From NCBI RefSeq assembly GCF_014837175.1, contig NZ_JACYFR010000001.1, positions 248,001 to 312,000 of the forward strand: a stretch of DNA of 64,000 nt. The letters are read 5' to 3'. This DNA comes from Cellulomonas sp. JH27-2 (GTDB lineage Bacteria > Actinomycetota > Actinomycetes > Actinomycetales > Cellulomonadaceae). This document shows, piece after piece, positions 31,230 to 39,411 of the stretch (within the stretch, counting starts at the first letter, position 1; each line of letters opens with the position of its first letter). A program made the translations under genes and the position numbers. The notes beneath the pieces are model-generated. The model was not told the origin of the DNA. It did not search any database and was given only the letters and a program-made list of their open reading frames with translations.

Positions 31230-31508
31230 TCACTGGTCGCGACGACGCCGCTCCCGTCGGGCCGGCCACCACTTGGTCAACCACAGCACCACCGTGATGC
31301 CGTTCGCGACGGCGAGACCGATGAGGGCACCCACAAGCTTGGGATGGAAGGTCCCCGTGGTCGTCGCCAGCACGATGAGACCGACGAAGGCCAGCGGGCA
31401 GACGACGTAGAAGACGACCGCGAGGCAACCGCGCGGGGGTGTCTCTCCGTGCCATCGTCCATATCTGTCCACAGTCGGGCGGGCGGCAGGACCTCGCTCG
31501 TTGCTCAC
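31230..31508 (-). CDS. Small two-helix membrane protein
   Basis: About 92 residues. A short polar head ends in VDRYGRWHGETPPRGC. Two hydrophobic helices follow (LAVVFYVVCPLAFVGLIVLA and LVGALIGLAVANGITVVLWL). A strongly basic tail (KWWPARRERRRRDQ) closes it, so the C-terminus should be cytoplasmic. I do not recognise the family. GTG 31508 is chosen; a G-rich stretch precedes it at a poor distance. Confidence 0.6.
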   Translation of the reverse strand: MSNERGPAARPTVDRYGRWHGETPPRGCLAVVFYVVCPLAFVGLIVLATTTGTFHPKLVGALIGLAVANGITVVLWLTKWWPARRERRRRDQ

Positions 31509-31813
31509 GGGTCGAGCATGCTGCCCCCCGTGACATCCCGCGATGCGACTCGGGCGCGAGTCGAGGGGGCCGCCCCATGTCAGCACGGCGCCGGCGCGGG
31601 GACGTCGGGCAGGCAGACCGGTCGACGGTCGACGGTCGACGTGACCAACAGGAGTCCAGCAGCGATCACTCCTCCGGGTGCGCTCGACCGGCCGGGGCGA
31701 CGAGGTCGTGGGCCATGTCGATGCTGTCGCCGACGGCGGCGTCGAGGTTCGCCTCGTTCGCGTTGGTGCTGATGCCCTGGTGGCTGACGCCGCCGTCGCT
31801 GGCGGCACCGCGC
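31509..31813. other. Gene-poor stretch with a possible coding relic and a GGTCGAC triplet repeat
   Basis: Between two minus-strand genes. From 31813 down to 31666 one minus-strand frame reads a natural-looking peptide (GGVSHQGISTNANEANLDAA, then DSIDMAHDLVAPAG) with GC-rich third positions, but it has no usable start. It may be a gene remnant. Around 31618-31640 the element GGTCGAC occurs three times in a row. Confidence 0.4.
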
Positions 31814-32167
31814 TCATGCCTCCTGCCACAGCTCGACGCGGTTGCCGTCGGGGTCGGTGACCCACCCGAACCGGCCGACGCCGTCCATGTCCTGGACCTC
31901 GTCGGACACCTGCGCGCCGGTGGCGCGGACCTGGGCGAGCATCGCGTCCAGGTCGCGGACACGGAAGTTGAGCATCACCTGCTGGGACGGCGACCCGAAG
32001 TAGTCGGTGTCCGCGTCGAACGGCGCGAACACGGTCGGCCCCGGTTCGGGGGCCCACTGGCCGTGCTCGTCGGCGCCCAGCCCCAGGACGTCGCGGTACC
32101 AGGCGCCCAGCGCGGCCGGGTCCGACGAGCGCACGAAGTAGCCACCGATGCCGAGGACGCGTTCCAT
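31814..32167 (-). CDS. VOC-superfamily protein
   Basis: A 117-residue protein: RVLGIGGYFVRSSDPAALGAWYRDVLGLG, which opens the vicinal-oxygen-chelate fold, then QQVMLNFRVRDLDAMLAQVRATGAQV and the closing VTDPDGNRVELWQ with its metal-ligand Glu. Small stand-alone VOC proteins have varied or unknown reactions. ATG 32167 starts right at the first strand. Confidence 0.85.
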   Translation of the reverse strand: MERVLGIGGYFVRSSDPAALGAWYRDVLGLGADEHGQWAPEPGPTVFAPFDADTDYFGSPSQQVMLNFRVRDLDAMLAQVRATGAQVSDEVQDMDGVGRFGWVTDPDGNRVELWQEA

Positions 32168-32290
32168 GCGGCGATCCTGGCAGGCGGGGGTTGCCCTGCG
32201 GAACCCTCGAGCGGGTGCTTGCCGAAGCAGCGGCGCGGATGGGACATTCGGCGCACGCGCCGCACGGGCGCCCGACGACAGGGGTCGACG

Positions 32291-32848
32291 ATGACGGGCA
32301 CCACGAGCACGACGACGAGCACCGTGACGACCGGGAGCACGACGAGCGCGCGACGCCGACCCGGCATCCGGTCGCTGGTCGGCGCCGCCACCGTCGTCGC
32401 GGGGGTCGGCTGGTTGGTGTGGCTGGGCGCGGCCGACCACCCGGGCGGCCCGCTCGCGGACGCGTGGGAGCAGAGCGCGAGCGGCGGCAGCCTGTGCCTG
32501 CCTGCACCGCAGCCGGGCGACGCGACGGTCGCGCTGCCGATCAACCCGTCGACGCGGCTCACGCTCTCCGACGTGCAGCTGGTCGGGGCCGACGGCGTGC
32601 GCCTGGGCGGTGCTTCGGTGGTCGCGGGCGAGGCGGCCGCCCCCGCCGCCGGTTGGACGGACGCGGGGACCCCGGCGAGCGGTGCGACGGTCGGCGACCA
32701 CGTCGGGCGGACGCTCCTGCTCCACCTCGTCGTCGACGCACAGGCGACCCCGCGCTACGACGACGTGCGCATCTCCTACCGCTCGTCGGGCTTCCACTAC
32801 ACGACCGACGTCGGCACCGGGCTGCGTGCGGGGGCCGCCTGCCCCTGA
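32291..32848 (+). CDS. Membrane-anchored hypothetical protein
   Basis: 185 residues. A Thr/Ser-rich N-terminus (TGTTSTTTSTVTTGST) and a basic patch (RRRPG) precede one helix (LVGAATVVAGVGWLVWLGA). An exported beta-rich domain follows, with two cysteines (GSLCLP and the terminal AACP) that may form a disulfide. I do not recognise the domain. ATG 32291 follows GGGG; the longer frame reaching to 31439 is antisense to other genes. Confidence 0.65.
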   Translation: MTGTTSTTTSTVTTGSTTSARRRPGIRSLVGAATVVAGVGWLVWLGAADHPGGPLADAWEQSASGGSLCLPAPQPGDATVALPINPSTRLTLSDVQLVGADGVRLGGASVVAGEAAAPAAGWTDAGTPASGATVGDHVGRTLLLHLVVDAQATPRYDDVRISYRSSGFHYTTDVGTGLRAGAACP

Positions 32849-32870
32849 GGCGCGCGCTAGCCTCACGGCG

Positions 32871-33407
32871 ATGGACTCGCACCTGCTCGTCATCGGCGGC
32901 CGCTCCGGCGTCGGCAAGTCGTCGGTCGCGTCAGCGCTGCACGACCTGCTCGCCGCCGCACGCGTCCGGCACGCGGTCGTCGAGGGCGATGCCCTGGACC
33001 TGGCCTGGCCGCCGCCGTGGGAGCACCGGCTCGCCGAGCGCAACCTGCGCGCGGTGTGGACGGGCTATCGCGACCTCGGCCACCGGCGCCTCGTCTACAC
33101 CAACACGGTGAGCGTGCTGCAGGCCGACGACCTCGCGGCGGCGATGGGCGACGACCCGCACGTGACGGCGGTGCTGCTGACGGCCGACGACGCGACGACC
33201 GACGAGCGCCTCGCGGGACGCGAGCACGGCACGTCGCTCGCCGCGCACCAGGCTCGGTCGCGCGCTGCCGCCGCGGCGCTGGACTCCGGTGCCCCCGAGG
33301 TCACGCACCGCGTCACCACCGAGGGTCGGACCGTGGGCGAGGTCGCGGCGCTGGTGGCAGAGTTGTGGCTCGGCGATCGCTCGTCCTGGCCGACCGACGG
33401 CGCCTGA
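32871..33407 (+). CDS. P-loop NTPase / small kinase-like protein
   Basis: A 178-residue protein opening with a Walker A loop (IGGRSGVGKSSVASAL). VVEGDALDLAWPPPWE and a GYRDLGHRRLVYTNT segment follow, then LLTADDATTDERLAGRE, which is similar to lid regions of gluconate- or shikimate-kinase-like proteins. Probably a small-molecule kinase; the substrate is unknown. It starts 22 bp after the upstream membrane protein and ends 27 bp before the permease, so the three may be one transcript. Confidence 0.8.
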   Translation: MDSHLLVIGGRSGVGKSSVASALHDLLAAARVRHAVVEGDALDLAWPPPWEHRLAERNLRAVWTGYRDLGHRRLVYTNTVSVLQADDLAAAMGDDPHVTAVLLTADDATTDERLAGREHGTSLAAHQARSRAAAAALDSGAPEVTHRVTTEGRTVGEVAALVAELWLGDRSSWPTDGA

Positions 33408-33434
33408 GGCGCACAGCCGTCCGAGGAGAGCCGC

Positions 33435-34856
33435 GTGACCAGCACCGACCTGGCGACCACGCAGGAGACGCCCACGCCCCACGCGGTCTCGCGCTGGACG
33501 CTCGCGGCGCTGGTCGTCGGGTCGATGGTCGGGGCGGGCGTGTTCTCGCTGCCCGCGTCGTTCGCCGCGGACACCGGGGTCACGGGCGCGCTGATCGCGT
33601 GGGCGATCGCCGGCACCGGCATGCTCATGCTCGCGCTCACGTTTCAGCGGCTGGCAGCCGAGCGGCCCGACCTGGACGCGGGCGTCTACGCCTACGCGCG
33701 GGCGGGTTTCGGCCGGTACGCGGGGTTCCTGTCCGCTCTCGGCTACTGGGCCAGTGCCGCGGTGGGCAACGTCGCCTACTGGGTGCTCATCATGTCGACG
33801 CTGGGCACCTGGGTCCCTGCCCTGAAGGGCGGCGCGACGCCGACGGCCATCGCGTGCGCCTCCGTCGGCCTGTGGCTGTTCCACCTGCTACTGGTGCGCG
33901 GCGTGACGTCCGCGACGGCGGTGAACCGCATCGTCACGGTCGCGAAGCTGGTGCCGCTGGCCGTGTTCCTCGTCGTCGTCGCCCTGGCGTTCGACCCGAC
34001 CGTCTTCGTCGACAACCTGTCCGGCGGCAGCGACGGCTTGTTCGACCAGGTCCGCGCGACGATGCTGCTGACGGTGTTCGTCTTCATCGGTGTGGAGGGC
34101 GCGAGCGTCTACTCGCGGTACGCGCGCCGACGAGCGGACGTGGGCTGGGCCACGGTCTCCGGCTTCCTCACGGTGCTAGCCGTGTTCGTGCTCGTCACGA
34201 TGGTGTCCTACGGGGTCCTGCCCCGGGCCGAGCTGGCCGCGCTGGACCAGCCGTCGGTCGCCGGGGTGCTCGAGCACGTCGTCGGGCGGTGGGGCTCGGC
34301 GTTCGTCGGCGGCGGGCTGCTGGTCTCCGTGCTGGGTGCGTACCTGGCGTGGACGCTCATGGCCTGCGAGGTGGTGCGGGAGGCGGCGCGCGACGGCGAC
34401 ATGCCGGCGGCCCTGGCGCGCGAGAACCGCCGCGACGCGCCTGTCGGCGCGATCGTCGCGACGAACGTCGTCGTCCAGGTGTTCCTGGTGGTGGTCCTGT
34501 TCTCCGCGGACGCGTTCGACGCGGCCGTCTCCCTGTGCTCGTCGCTCGTGCTGGTCCCGTACCTGCTCTCGGCGGGCTTCGCGACGCGCCTGGTGACCGC
34601 CCGCCCCCGCCGCGCCGGCGCGGTCGTGGTGTCCGTCGTCGCCGTCGTCTACACGGTGTTCCTGGTGTGGGCCGGCGGCCCGTCGTACCTGCTGCTCACC
34701 GCGCTCGTCTATGGTCCGGGCACGCTGCTCTACGTGTGGGCGCGGCGGTCCGACGAGCGCGCGTTCACCGCGGCTGAACGCGTCGTGCTCACCGTCGTGC
34801 TGGGGGCGGCAGTCGTGGCGATCGTCTTCCTGGTGACCGGTCGCATCGCCCTGTGA
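33435..34856 (+). CDS. Basic amino acid/polyamine antiporter (APC family, ArcD-like)
   Basis: A 473-residue transporter with about 12 hydrophobic helices. The APC motif VGSMVGAGVFSLPASFA in helix 1 is the substrate-binding GSGIF-type turn. FVFIGVEGASVYSRYAR in helix 6 matches arginine/ornithine antiporters, where FxGxEGA is conserved. The PYLLSAGFATRLV segment near the end also fits this group. It probably exchanges arginine for ornithine, but no arc genes lie nearby. The start is GTG 33435 with GAGAG upstream. Confidence 0.88.
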   Translation: MTSTDLATTQETPTPHAVSRWTLAALVVGSMVGAGVFSLPASFAADTGVTGALIAWAIAGTGMLMLALTFQRLAAERPDLDAGVYAYARAGFGRYAGFLSALGYWASAAVGNVAYWVLIMSTLGTWVPALKGGATPTAIACASVGLWLFHLLLVRGVTSATAVNRIVTVAKLVPLAVFLVVVALAFDPTVFVDNLSGGSDGLFDQVRATMLLTVFVFIGVEGASVYSRYARRRADVGWATVSGFLTVLAVFVLVTMVSYGVLPRAELAALDQPSVAGVLEHVVGRWGSAFVGGGLLVSVLGAYLAWTLMACEVVREAARDGDMPAALARENRRDAPVGAIVATNVVVQVFLVVVLFSADAFDAAVSLCSSLVLVPYLLSAGFATRLVTARPRRAGAVVVSVVAVVYTVFLVWAGGPSYLLLTALVYGPGTLLYVWARRSDERAFTAAERVVLTVVLGAAVVAIVFLVTGRIAL

Positions 34857-34901
34857 GCCTGGGTACGCTCCCCAGAACAGCCGTCGACGTGGAGGTTCTT
34901 C

Positions 34902-35330
34902 GTGACCGACAAGCGCAAGACGATGAGTGACCGGATCCGCGCCTTCGACATCGGCACCAGCACGGCCGACGTCCTGGCCAAAGGCATCGACAAGCTGCCC
35001 GTGAGCGCGGACACGCAGACCACGCTCAAGACGAAGGCGTCGCCCGTCGTCGCCGGCGCTGCCGCCGGGGCCGCGACGTTCGCGGCGGCCGCGGTCGACG
35101 CGGGGACGCGCGCCTACGACGCGACGAAGGTGGGCGCCCGGGCGGCCAAGCCCGGGCCCAAGGCTGTCCTGGAGCCCGTGCCCGACGACGAGTCCGACGA
35201 GCCGCTGGTCGAACCGCCCGTCGACGGCACCGTCCCCGACGCGCTCGAGCGCCTGGTCAAGCTGCACGAGGCCGGGATCCTGGACGACGAGGAGTTCGCC
35301 GCCGCCAAGCGGCAGACGCTGGGTCTGTAG
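34902..35330 (+). CDS. SHOCT-domain protein
   Basis: A 142-residue protein. The N-terminal half is an amphipathic Ala/Thr-rich region (SPVVAGAAAGAATFAAAAVDAG) that could associate with membranes. The C-terminal 30 residues (ALERLVKLHEAGILDDEEFAAAKRQ) are a SHOCT module, a short oligomerisation/linker unit. Function is unknown. It starts with GTG after GGAGG (34888-34893). Confidence 0.8.
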   Translation: MTDKRKTMSDRIRAFDIGTSTADVLAKGIDKLPVSADTQTTLKTKASPVVAGAAAGAATFAAAAVDAGTRAYDATKVGARAAKPGPKAVLEPVPDDESDEPLVEPPVDGTVPDALERLVKLHEAGILDDEEFAAAKRQTLGL

Positions 35331-35377
35331 CGACCGCCGGACCGTCGCCGGGTCGTGACCGGCCCGAGACCGCGATG

Positions 35378-35391
35378 TTACCCACCGGTAA
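35378..35391. promoter_or_regulatory. Dyad TTACC-N4-GGTAA upstream of the peptide transporter operon
   Basis: Perfect 5-base arms about 95 bp upstream of the first transporter gene, in a locally AT-richer stretch. Possibly an operator; only the position supports it. Confidence 0.3.
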
Positions 35392-35483
35392 GATGGCGGT
35401 GACCTGTGACACATCTGTGTGCTAGACATCCGTCCACAAGGGATCGAGCCGGACACTCCCGGCCCCGACGGAAGAGGACACGG

Positions 35484-37124
35484 ATGACCCACGCACGCAC
35501 GCGTCGTCGCCTGCTGATGACGACTGCCGGCCTCGCGGTCGGCGCACTGGCGCTGACCGCCTGCTCGTCGAACAAGGAGGGGTCCGACGACGCCACCGGC
35601 GGCAGCAGCGGCGCACCGCTGACCATCGGCACCACCGACAAGGTGACGGTGCTCGACCCGGCCGGCTCGTACGACAACGGCTCCTTCGCCGTCATGAACC
35701 AGGTGTTCCCGTTCCTGCTGAACACCCCGTACGGCAGCCCGGACGTGAAGCCGGACATCGCCACCTCGGCCGAGTTCACGAGCCCGACCGAGTACACGGT
35801 CAAGCTCAAGCCGGGTCTGAAGTGGGCCAACGGCCACGACCTGACGTCGTCGGACGTGAAGTTCACGTTCGACCGCCAGCTCAAGATCGCCGACGAGAAC
35901 GGCCCGTCCTCCCTGCTGTTCAACCTGGACAGCACCGAGGCGCCCGACCCGACGACGGTCGTGTTCCACCTCAAGTCCGCGAACGACCAGACGTTCCCGC
36001 AGGTGCTGTCGAGCCCGGCCGGCCCGATCGTCGACGAGGAGGTCTTCTCCCCCGACGCGCTCACGTCCGACCAGGACATCGTCAAGGGCAAGGCGTTCGC
36101 CGGCCAGTACGAGATCACCAGCTACGACTTCAACAACCTCATCTCGTACAAGGCGTACGCCGGCTACCAGGGCATCCTGGGCAAGGCGAAGACCGACGAG
36201 ATCAACGTCAAGTACTACGCCGACGCGCCCAACCTGAAGCTCGACATCCAGCAGGGCAACATCGACGTGGCGTTCCGCTCCCTCGCACCGTCGGACATCG
36301 CGGACCTGCGCAAGAACGACAAGGTCAAGGTCGTCGACGGCCCCGGCGGCGAGATCCGCTACATCGTCTTCAACTTCGACACGCAGCCGTACGGCGCCAA
36401 GACGGCCGACGCGGACCCGGCCAAGGCGCTCGCCGTCCGCCAGGCCGTCGCCGACCTCATCGACCGTGACGCGCTGGCCGACCAGGTCTACAAGGGCACC
36501 TACACGCCGCTGTACTCCTTCGTGCCCGACGGCCTGACGGGTGCGACCCAATCGCTCAAGGGTCTGTACGGCGACGGCAACGGCAAGCCCGACGCCGCCA
36601 AGGCCAAGAAGACCCTCGAGGACGCCGGCGTCAGCATCCCGGTCGACCTCAAGCTCCAGTACACGACCGAGCACTACGGCCCGTCGTCCACGGACGAGTA
36701 CAACCTGCTCGCCGACCAGCTGAACTCGGGCGGCCTCTTCAAGGTCGACCCGAAGTCGACCGAGTGGGTCCAGTACTCCAAGGACCGCGTCGCCGACGTC
36801 TACCCCGCCTACCAGCTGGGCTGGTTCCCGGACTACTCGGACGCCGACAACTACCTGACGCCGTTCTTCCTGACGAAGAACTTCCTGTCGAACCACTACG
36901 ACAACAAGCAGGTCAACGACCTGATCCTGAAGCAGGCCTCGACGCCCGACGCCGACGCCCGCACCAAGCTCATCGAGCAGATCCAGGACCTCGAGGCGAA
37001 GGACCTCTCGACCGTCCCGTTCCTGCAGGGCTCGCAGGTCGCCGTGGTCGGCAAGGACGTGAAGGGCGCCGAGGACACGCTCGACGCGTCGTTCAAGTTC
37101 CGCTACGCGGCACTGTCGAAGTAA
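35484..37124 (+). CDS. Peptide/nickel-type ABC transporter substrate-binding lipoprotein (family 5)
   Basis: A 546-residue lipoprotein. The signal sequence ends in a lipobox (LALTAC, Cys about residue 27), so the mature protein is lipid-anchored outside the membrane. The SBP family 5 fold is shown by EYTVKLKPGLKWANGHDLTSSDVKFTFDR (split here), which is the signature strand-helix of the family, and by the ALAVRQAVADLIDRDALAD region. It binds oligopeptides or a related solute. ATG 35484 follows GGAAGAGGA. It is the first gene of a four-gene operon; a 14-bp-arm hairpin separates it from the permeases, as is common where the binding protein is needed in excess. Confidence 0.92.
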   Translation: MTHARTRRRLLMTTAGLAVGALALTACSSNKEGSDDATGGSSGAPLTIGTTDKVTVLDPAGSYDNGSFAVMNQVFPFLLNTPYGSPDVKPDIATSAEFTSPTEYTVKLKPGLKWANGHDLTSSDVKFTFDRQLKIADENGPSSLLFNLDSTEAPDPTTVVFHLKSANDQTFPQVLSSPAGPIVDEEVFSPDALTSDQDIVKGKAFAGQYEITSYDFNNLISYKAYAGYQGILGKAKTDEINVKYYADAPNLKLDIQQGNIDVAFRSLAPSDIADLRKNDKVKVVDGPGGEIRYIVFNFDTQPYGAKTADADPAKALAVRQAVADLIDRDALADQVYKGTYTPLYSFVPDGLTGATQSLKGLYGDGNGKPDAAKAKKTLEDAGVSIPVDLKLQYTTEHYGPSSTDEYNLLADQLNSGGLFKVDPKSTEWVQYSKDRVADVYPAYQLGWFPDYSDADNYLTPFFLTKNFLSNHYDNKQVNDLILKQASTPDADARTKLIEQIQDLEAKDLSTVPFLQGSQVAVVGKDVKGAEDTLDASFKFRYAALSK

Positions 37125-37133
37125 GGCCCTCCG

Positions 37134-37165
37134 GTCCGCCCCGCACCTCCGGGTGCGGGGCGGAC
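37134..37165 (+). terminator. Intra-operon hairpin after the binding-protein gene
   Basis: Perfect 14-base arms (GTCCGCCCCGCACC, 37134-37147; complement 37152-37165) with a 4-base loop, between the binding-protein stop and the permease ATG. Such hairpins usually stabilise the upstream mRNA or partly terminate, giving more binding protein than permease. Confidence 0.65.
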
Positions 37166-37196
37166 CCGTGGCACCCCCACGCACGTCAGGACACCC

Positions 37197-38297
37197 ATGA
37201 CCTCCATCACCACGGCCGAGCCCACGGACCTCGTCCCGGGCGCGGCCACCCCGACCCCCGGACGACGACGTGCCGGCGGCGGCCTCGGCCGGTACCTGCT
37301 GGTCAGGTTCCTGCTGATCTTCCCGACGATCCTCATCCTCGTGACGACGGTGTTCGTCATGATGCGCGCCACCGGTGACCCGATCACCGCCGCGCAGGGC
37401 GGGCGCCTGACCCCCGAGCAGCTGGCCGAGCGCATCCACGCCGCCGGCTACGACCGCCCCATCCTGGTGCAGTACCTCGACTACCTCGGCAGCATCCTGC
37501 GCGGGGACTTCGGGACGACGATCTCCGACAACCGGCCGGTCACCGAGGTGCTGACCACCTACGGCGCCGCGACCCTCGAGCTCGCGTTCTACGCGCTGGT
37601 CGTCGCGTTCCTGGTCGGCATCCCGCTGGGTCGGATCGCCGCCGCCCGTCGCGACCGCGGCATCGACGCCACGTTCCGCGTCTCGGCGGTGCTGGTCTAC
37701 GCGACACCCGTGTTCTTCGCCGGCATGCTGCTCAAGCTCGTCTTCTCGGTGTGGCTCGACTGGCTGCCCGTCGCGGGCCGCGCCACCACGGGCACCGAGA
37801 TCGAGCTCCAGCGCAACGGCGCCGGGACGGGGATCTACCTGATCGACGCCATCAGCACCGGCGACCCGGCGGCGATCCAGGACGTCCTCGAGCACGCGAT
37901 CCTGCCGGCCATCGCCCTGGGCCTGCTCACGGCCGGCGTCTTCCTGCGCCTCGTGCGCACCAACGTCATCGGCACGCTCGCCACCGGCTACGTCGAGGCG
38001 GCGCGGTCGCGCGGCGTCAGCGAGCGGCGGCTGCTGCGCAAGCACGCCTGGCGGCCCGCGCTCGTCCCGATCATCACGGTCATCGGCCTGCAGATCGCCC
38101 TGCTCCTCGCCGGGGCGGTGCTCACCGAGACCACGTTCGAGTGGAAGGGCCTCGGCTTCCAGCTGGTCCAGTACCTGCAGGCGCGCGACTACGTCGCCGT
38201 GCAGGGGATGGTCGCGCTGCTCGCCGTCATCGTCGCGCTGACGAACTTCGTCGTCGACGTCATCGCCGCCCTCGTCGACCCCCGGATCAGGTACTGA
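37197..38297 (+). CDS. Peptide ABC transporter permease 1 (DppB/OppB type)
   Basis: A 366-residue integral membrane protein with about six helices. The N-terminal helix FLLIFPTILILVTTVFVMM and the periplasmic segment IHAAGYDRPILVQYLDYLGSILRGDFG, interrupted only by charged residues, are typical of DppB. The EAA loop (YVEAARSRGVSERRLLRKHAW) that contacts the ATPase is intact. An N-terminal Pro/Gly/Arg-rich extension of about 30 residues precedes it. It pairs with the next permease, whose ATG follows one base after this stop. Confidence 0.92.
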   Translation: MTSITTAEPTDLVPGAATPTPGRRRAGGGLGRYLLVRFLLIFPTILILVTTVFVMMRATGDPITAAQGGRLTPEQLAERIHAAGYDRPILVQYLDYLGSILRGDFGTTISDNRPVTEVLTTYGAATLELAFYALVVAFLVGIPLGRIAAARRDRGIDATFRVSAVLVYATPVFFAGMLLKLVFSVWLDWLPVAGRATTGTEIELQRNGAGTGIYLIDAISTGDPAAIQDVLEHAILPAIALGLLTAGVFLRLVRTNVIGTLATGYVEAARSRGVSERRLLRKHAWRPALVPIITVIGLQIALLLAGAVLTETTFEWKGLGFQLVQYLQARDYVAVQGMVALLAVIVALTNFVVDVIAALVDPRIRY

Positions 38298-38298
38298 C

Positions 38299-39411
38299 AT
38301 GACCACGACCGTCATCCCGGAGCGGGCCCCGCTCTACAAGCGCCTGCCCGTCGTCCACCAGCTGCGCAGCAGCGTCGGCCTGCAGCGCGGCATGCTCGTG
38401 GCGGGCCTCGTGCTCGTCGCGATCTTCCTGCTCACGGCCGCGTTCGCGCCGCTGCTCGCGCCCTACGGCTTCGGCCAGCTCCGCGCCGACGGCGAGCTGT
38501 TCGGCTCGCAGCAGCGCCCGTCCAGCGACCACCTGCTCGGCACCACGGTCGGCGGTTTCGACGTGCTGTCGCGCGTCATCTGGGGTTCCCGGACGGCGCT
38601 GACGACGATCGTCCTGGCCGTCGCGCTGTCGATCGTCGTCGGCATCGTCCTGGGCCTGCTGTCCGGCTACTTCGGCGGCTGGCTCGACCGCGTGCTCGTC
38701 GTGATCGCCGACGCCATCTACGCGTTCCCGTCCCTGCTGCTCGCCATCCTGGCCGCAATCGTCATCAGCAACGGTCAGGCCAGCAAGTGGGGCGGCATCT
38801 GGGCGACGGCCATCTCGATCACCGTGGTGTTCGTGCCGCAGTACTTCCGCGTCATCCGCGCGGAGGCGGTCCGGATCAAGGCGGAGGCGTTCGTGGAGTC
38901 CGCGCGCGTCGTCGGCGCCGGTCACGTGCGGATCATGACGCGCCACGTCCTGCGCAACTCGACCCGCACGCTGCCGCTGATCGTCACGCTCAACGCGGGC
39001 GAGGCGATCCTGACGCTCGCGGGGCTCGGCTTCCTGGGCTTCGGCATCTCCCCCACGCAGGCCGGCGACTGGGGCTATGACCTCAACAAGGCGCTCGGCG
39101 ACGTGACCAGCGGCATCTGGTGGACGTCGATCCCCCCGGGCCTCGCCATCGTGCTGACCGTGCTGGGCGTGAGCCTGGTGGGCGAGTCGCTCAACGACCT
39201 CGCCGACCCGCGCCTGCGGACCCGCCGACGCGCGGCCGCGCTCGCCGGGACCGTGGGCACCACCACGGCCGTCCCGGGCGGCGTCCTGGCCGCCGGCGCC
39301 GAGGGCGTCGCGGGCGTGGACCTGCTCGAAGGAGCCGACGCCACCCCGCTGGCCGGCCCGACCCCCGAGGACGACGCCGGCTCCCGGGCCGCGAACGGAG
39401 ACGACGCATGA
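38299..39411 (+). CDS. Peptide ABC transporter permease 2 (DppC/OppC type)
   Basis: A 370-residue permease with an N-terminal cytoplasmic helix, six membrane helices and the DppC hallmark LLGTTVGGFDVLSRVIWGSRT. The EAA loop (FVESARVVGAGHVRIMTRHV) and the following LTLAGLGFLGFGISPTQAGDWG are intact. The last 60 residues are a Gly/Ala/Asp-rich tail not found in typical DppC. It overlaps the ATPase gene by ATGA. Confidence 0.92.
   Translation: MTTTVIPERAPLYKRLPVVHQLRSSVGLQRGMLVAGLVLVAIFLLTAAFAPLLAPYGFGQLRADGELFGSQQRPSSDHLLGTTVGGFDVLSRVIWGSRTALTTIVLAVALSIVVGIVLGLLSGYFGGWLDRVLVVIADAIYAFPSLLLAILAAIVISNGQASKWGGIWATAISITVVFVPQYFRVIRAEAVRIKAEAFVESARVVGAGHVRIMTRHVLRNSTRTLPLIVTLNAGEAILTLAGLGFLGFGISPTQAGDWGYDLNKALGDVTSGIWWTSIPPGLAIVLTVLGVSLVGESLNDLADPRLRTRRRAAALAGTVGTTTAVPGGVLAAGAEGVAGVDLLEGADATPLAGPTPEDDAGSRAANGDDA

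Noticed and set aside
34176..38315. A minus-strand open frame of 1379 codons
   Set aside because: It is antisense to the permease, SHOCT and peptide-transporter genes, is dominated by Arg/Asp/Val/Gly/Leu and shows no domain. It is a typical GC-composition shadow.
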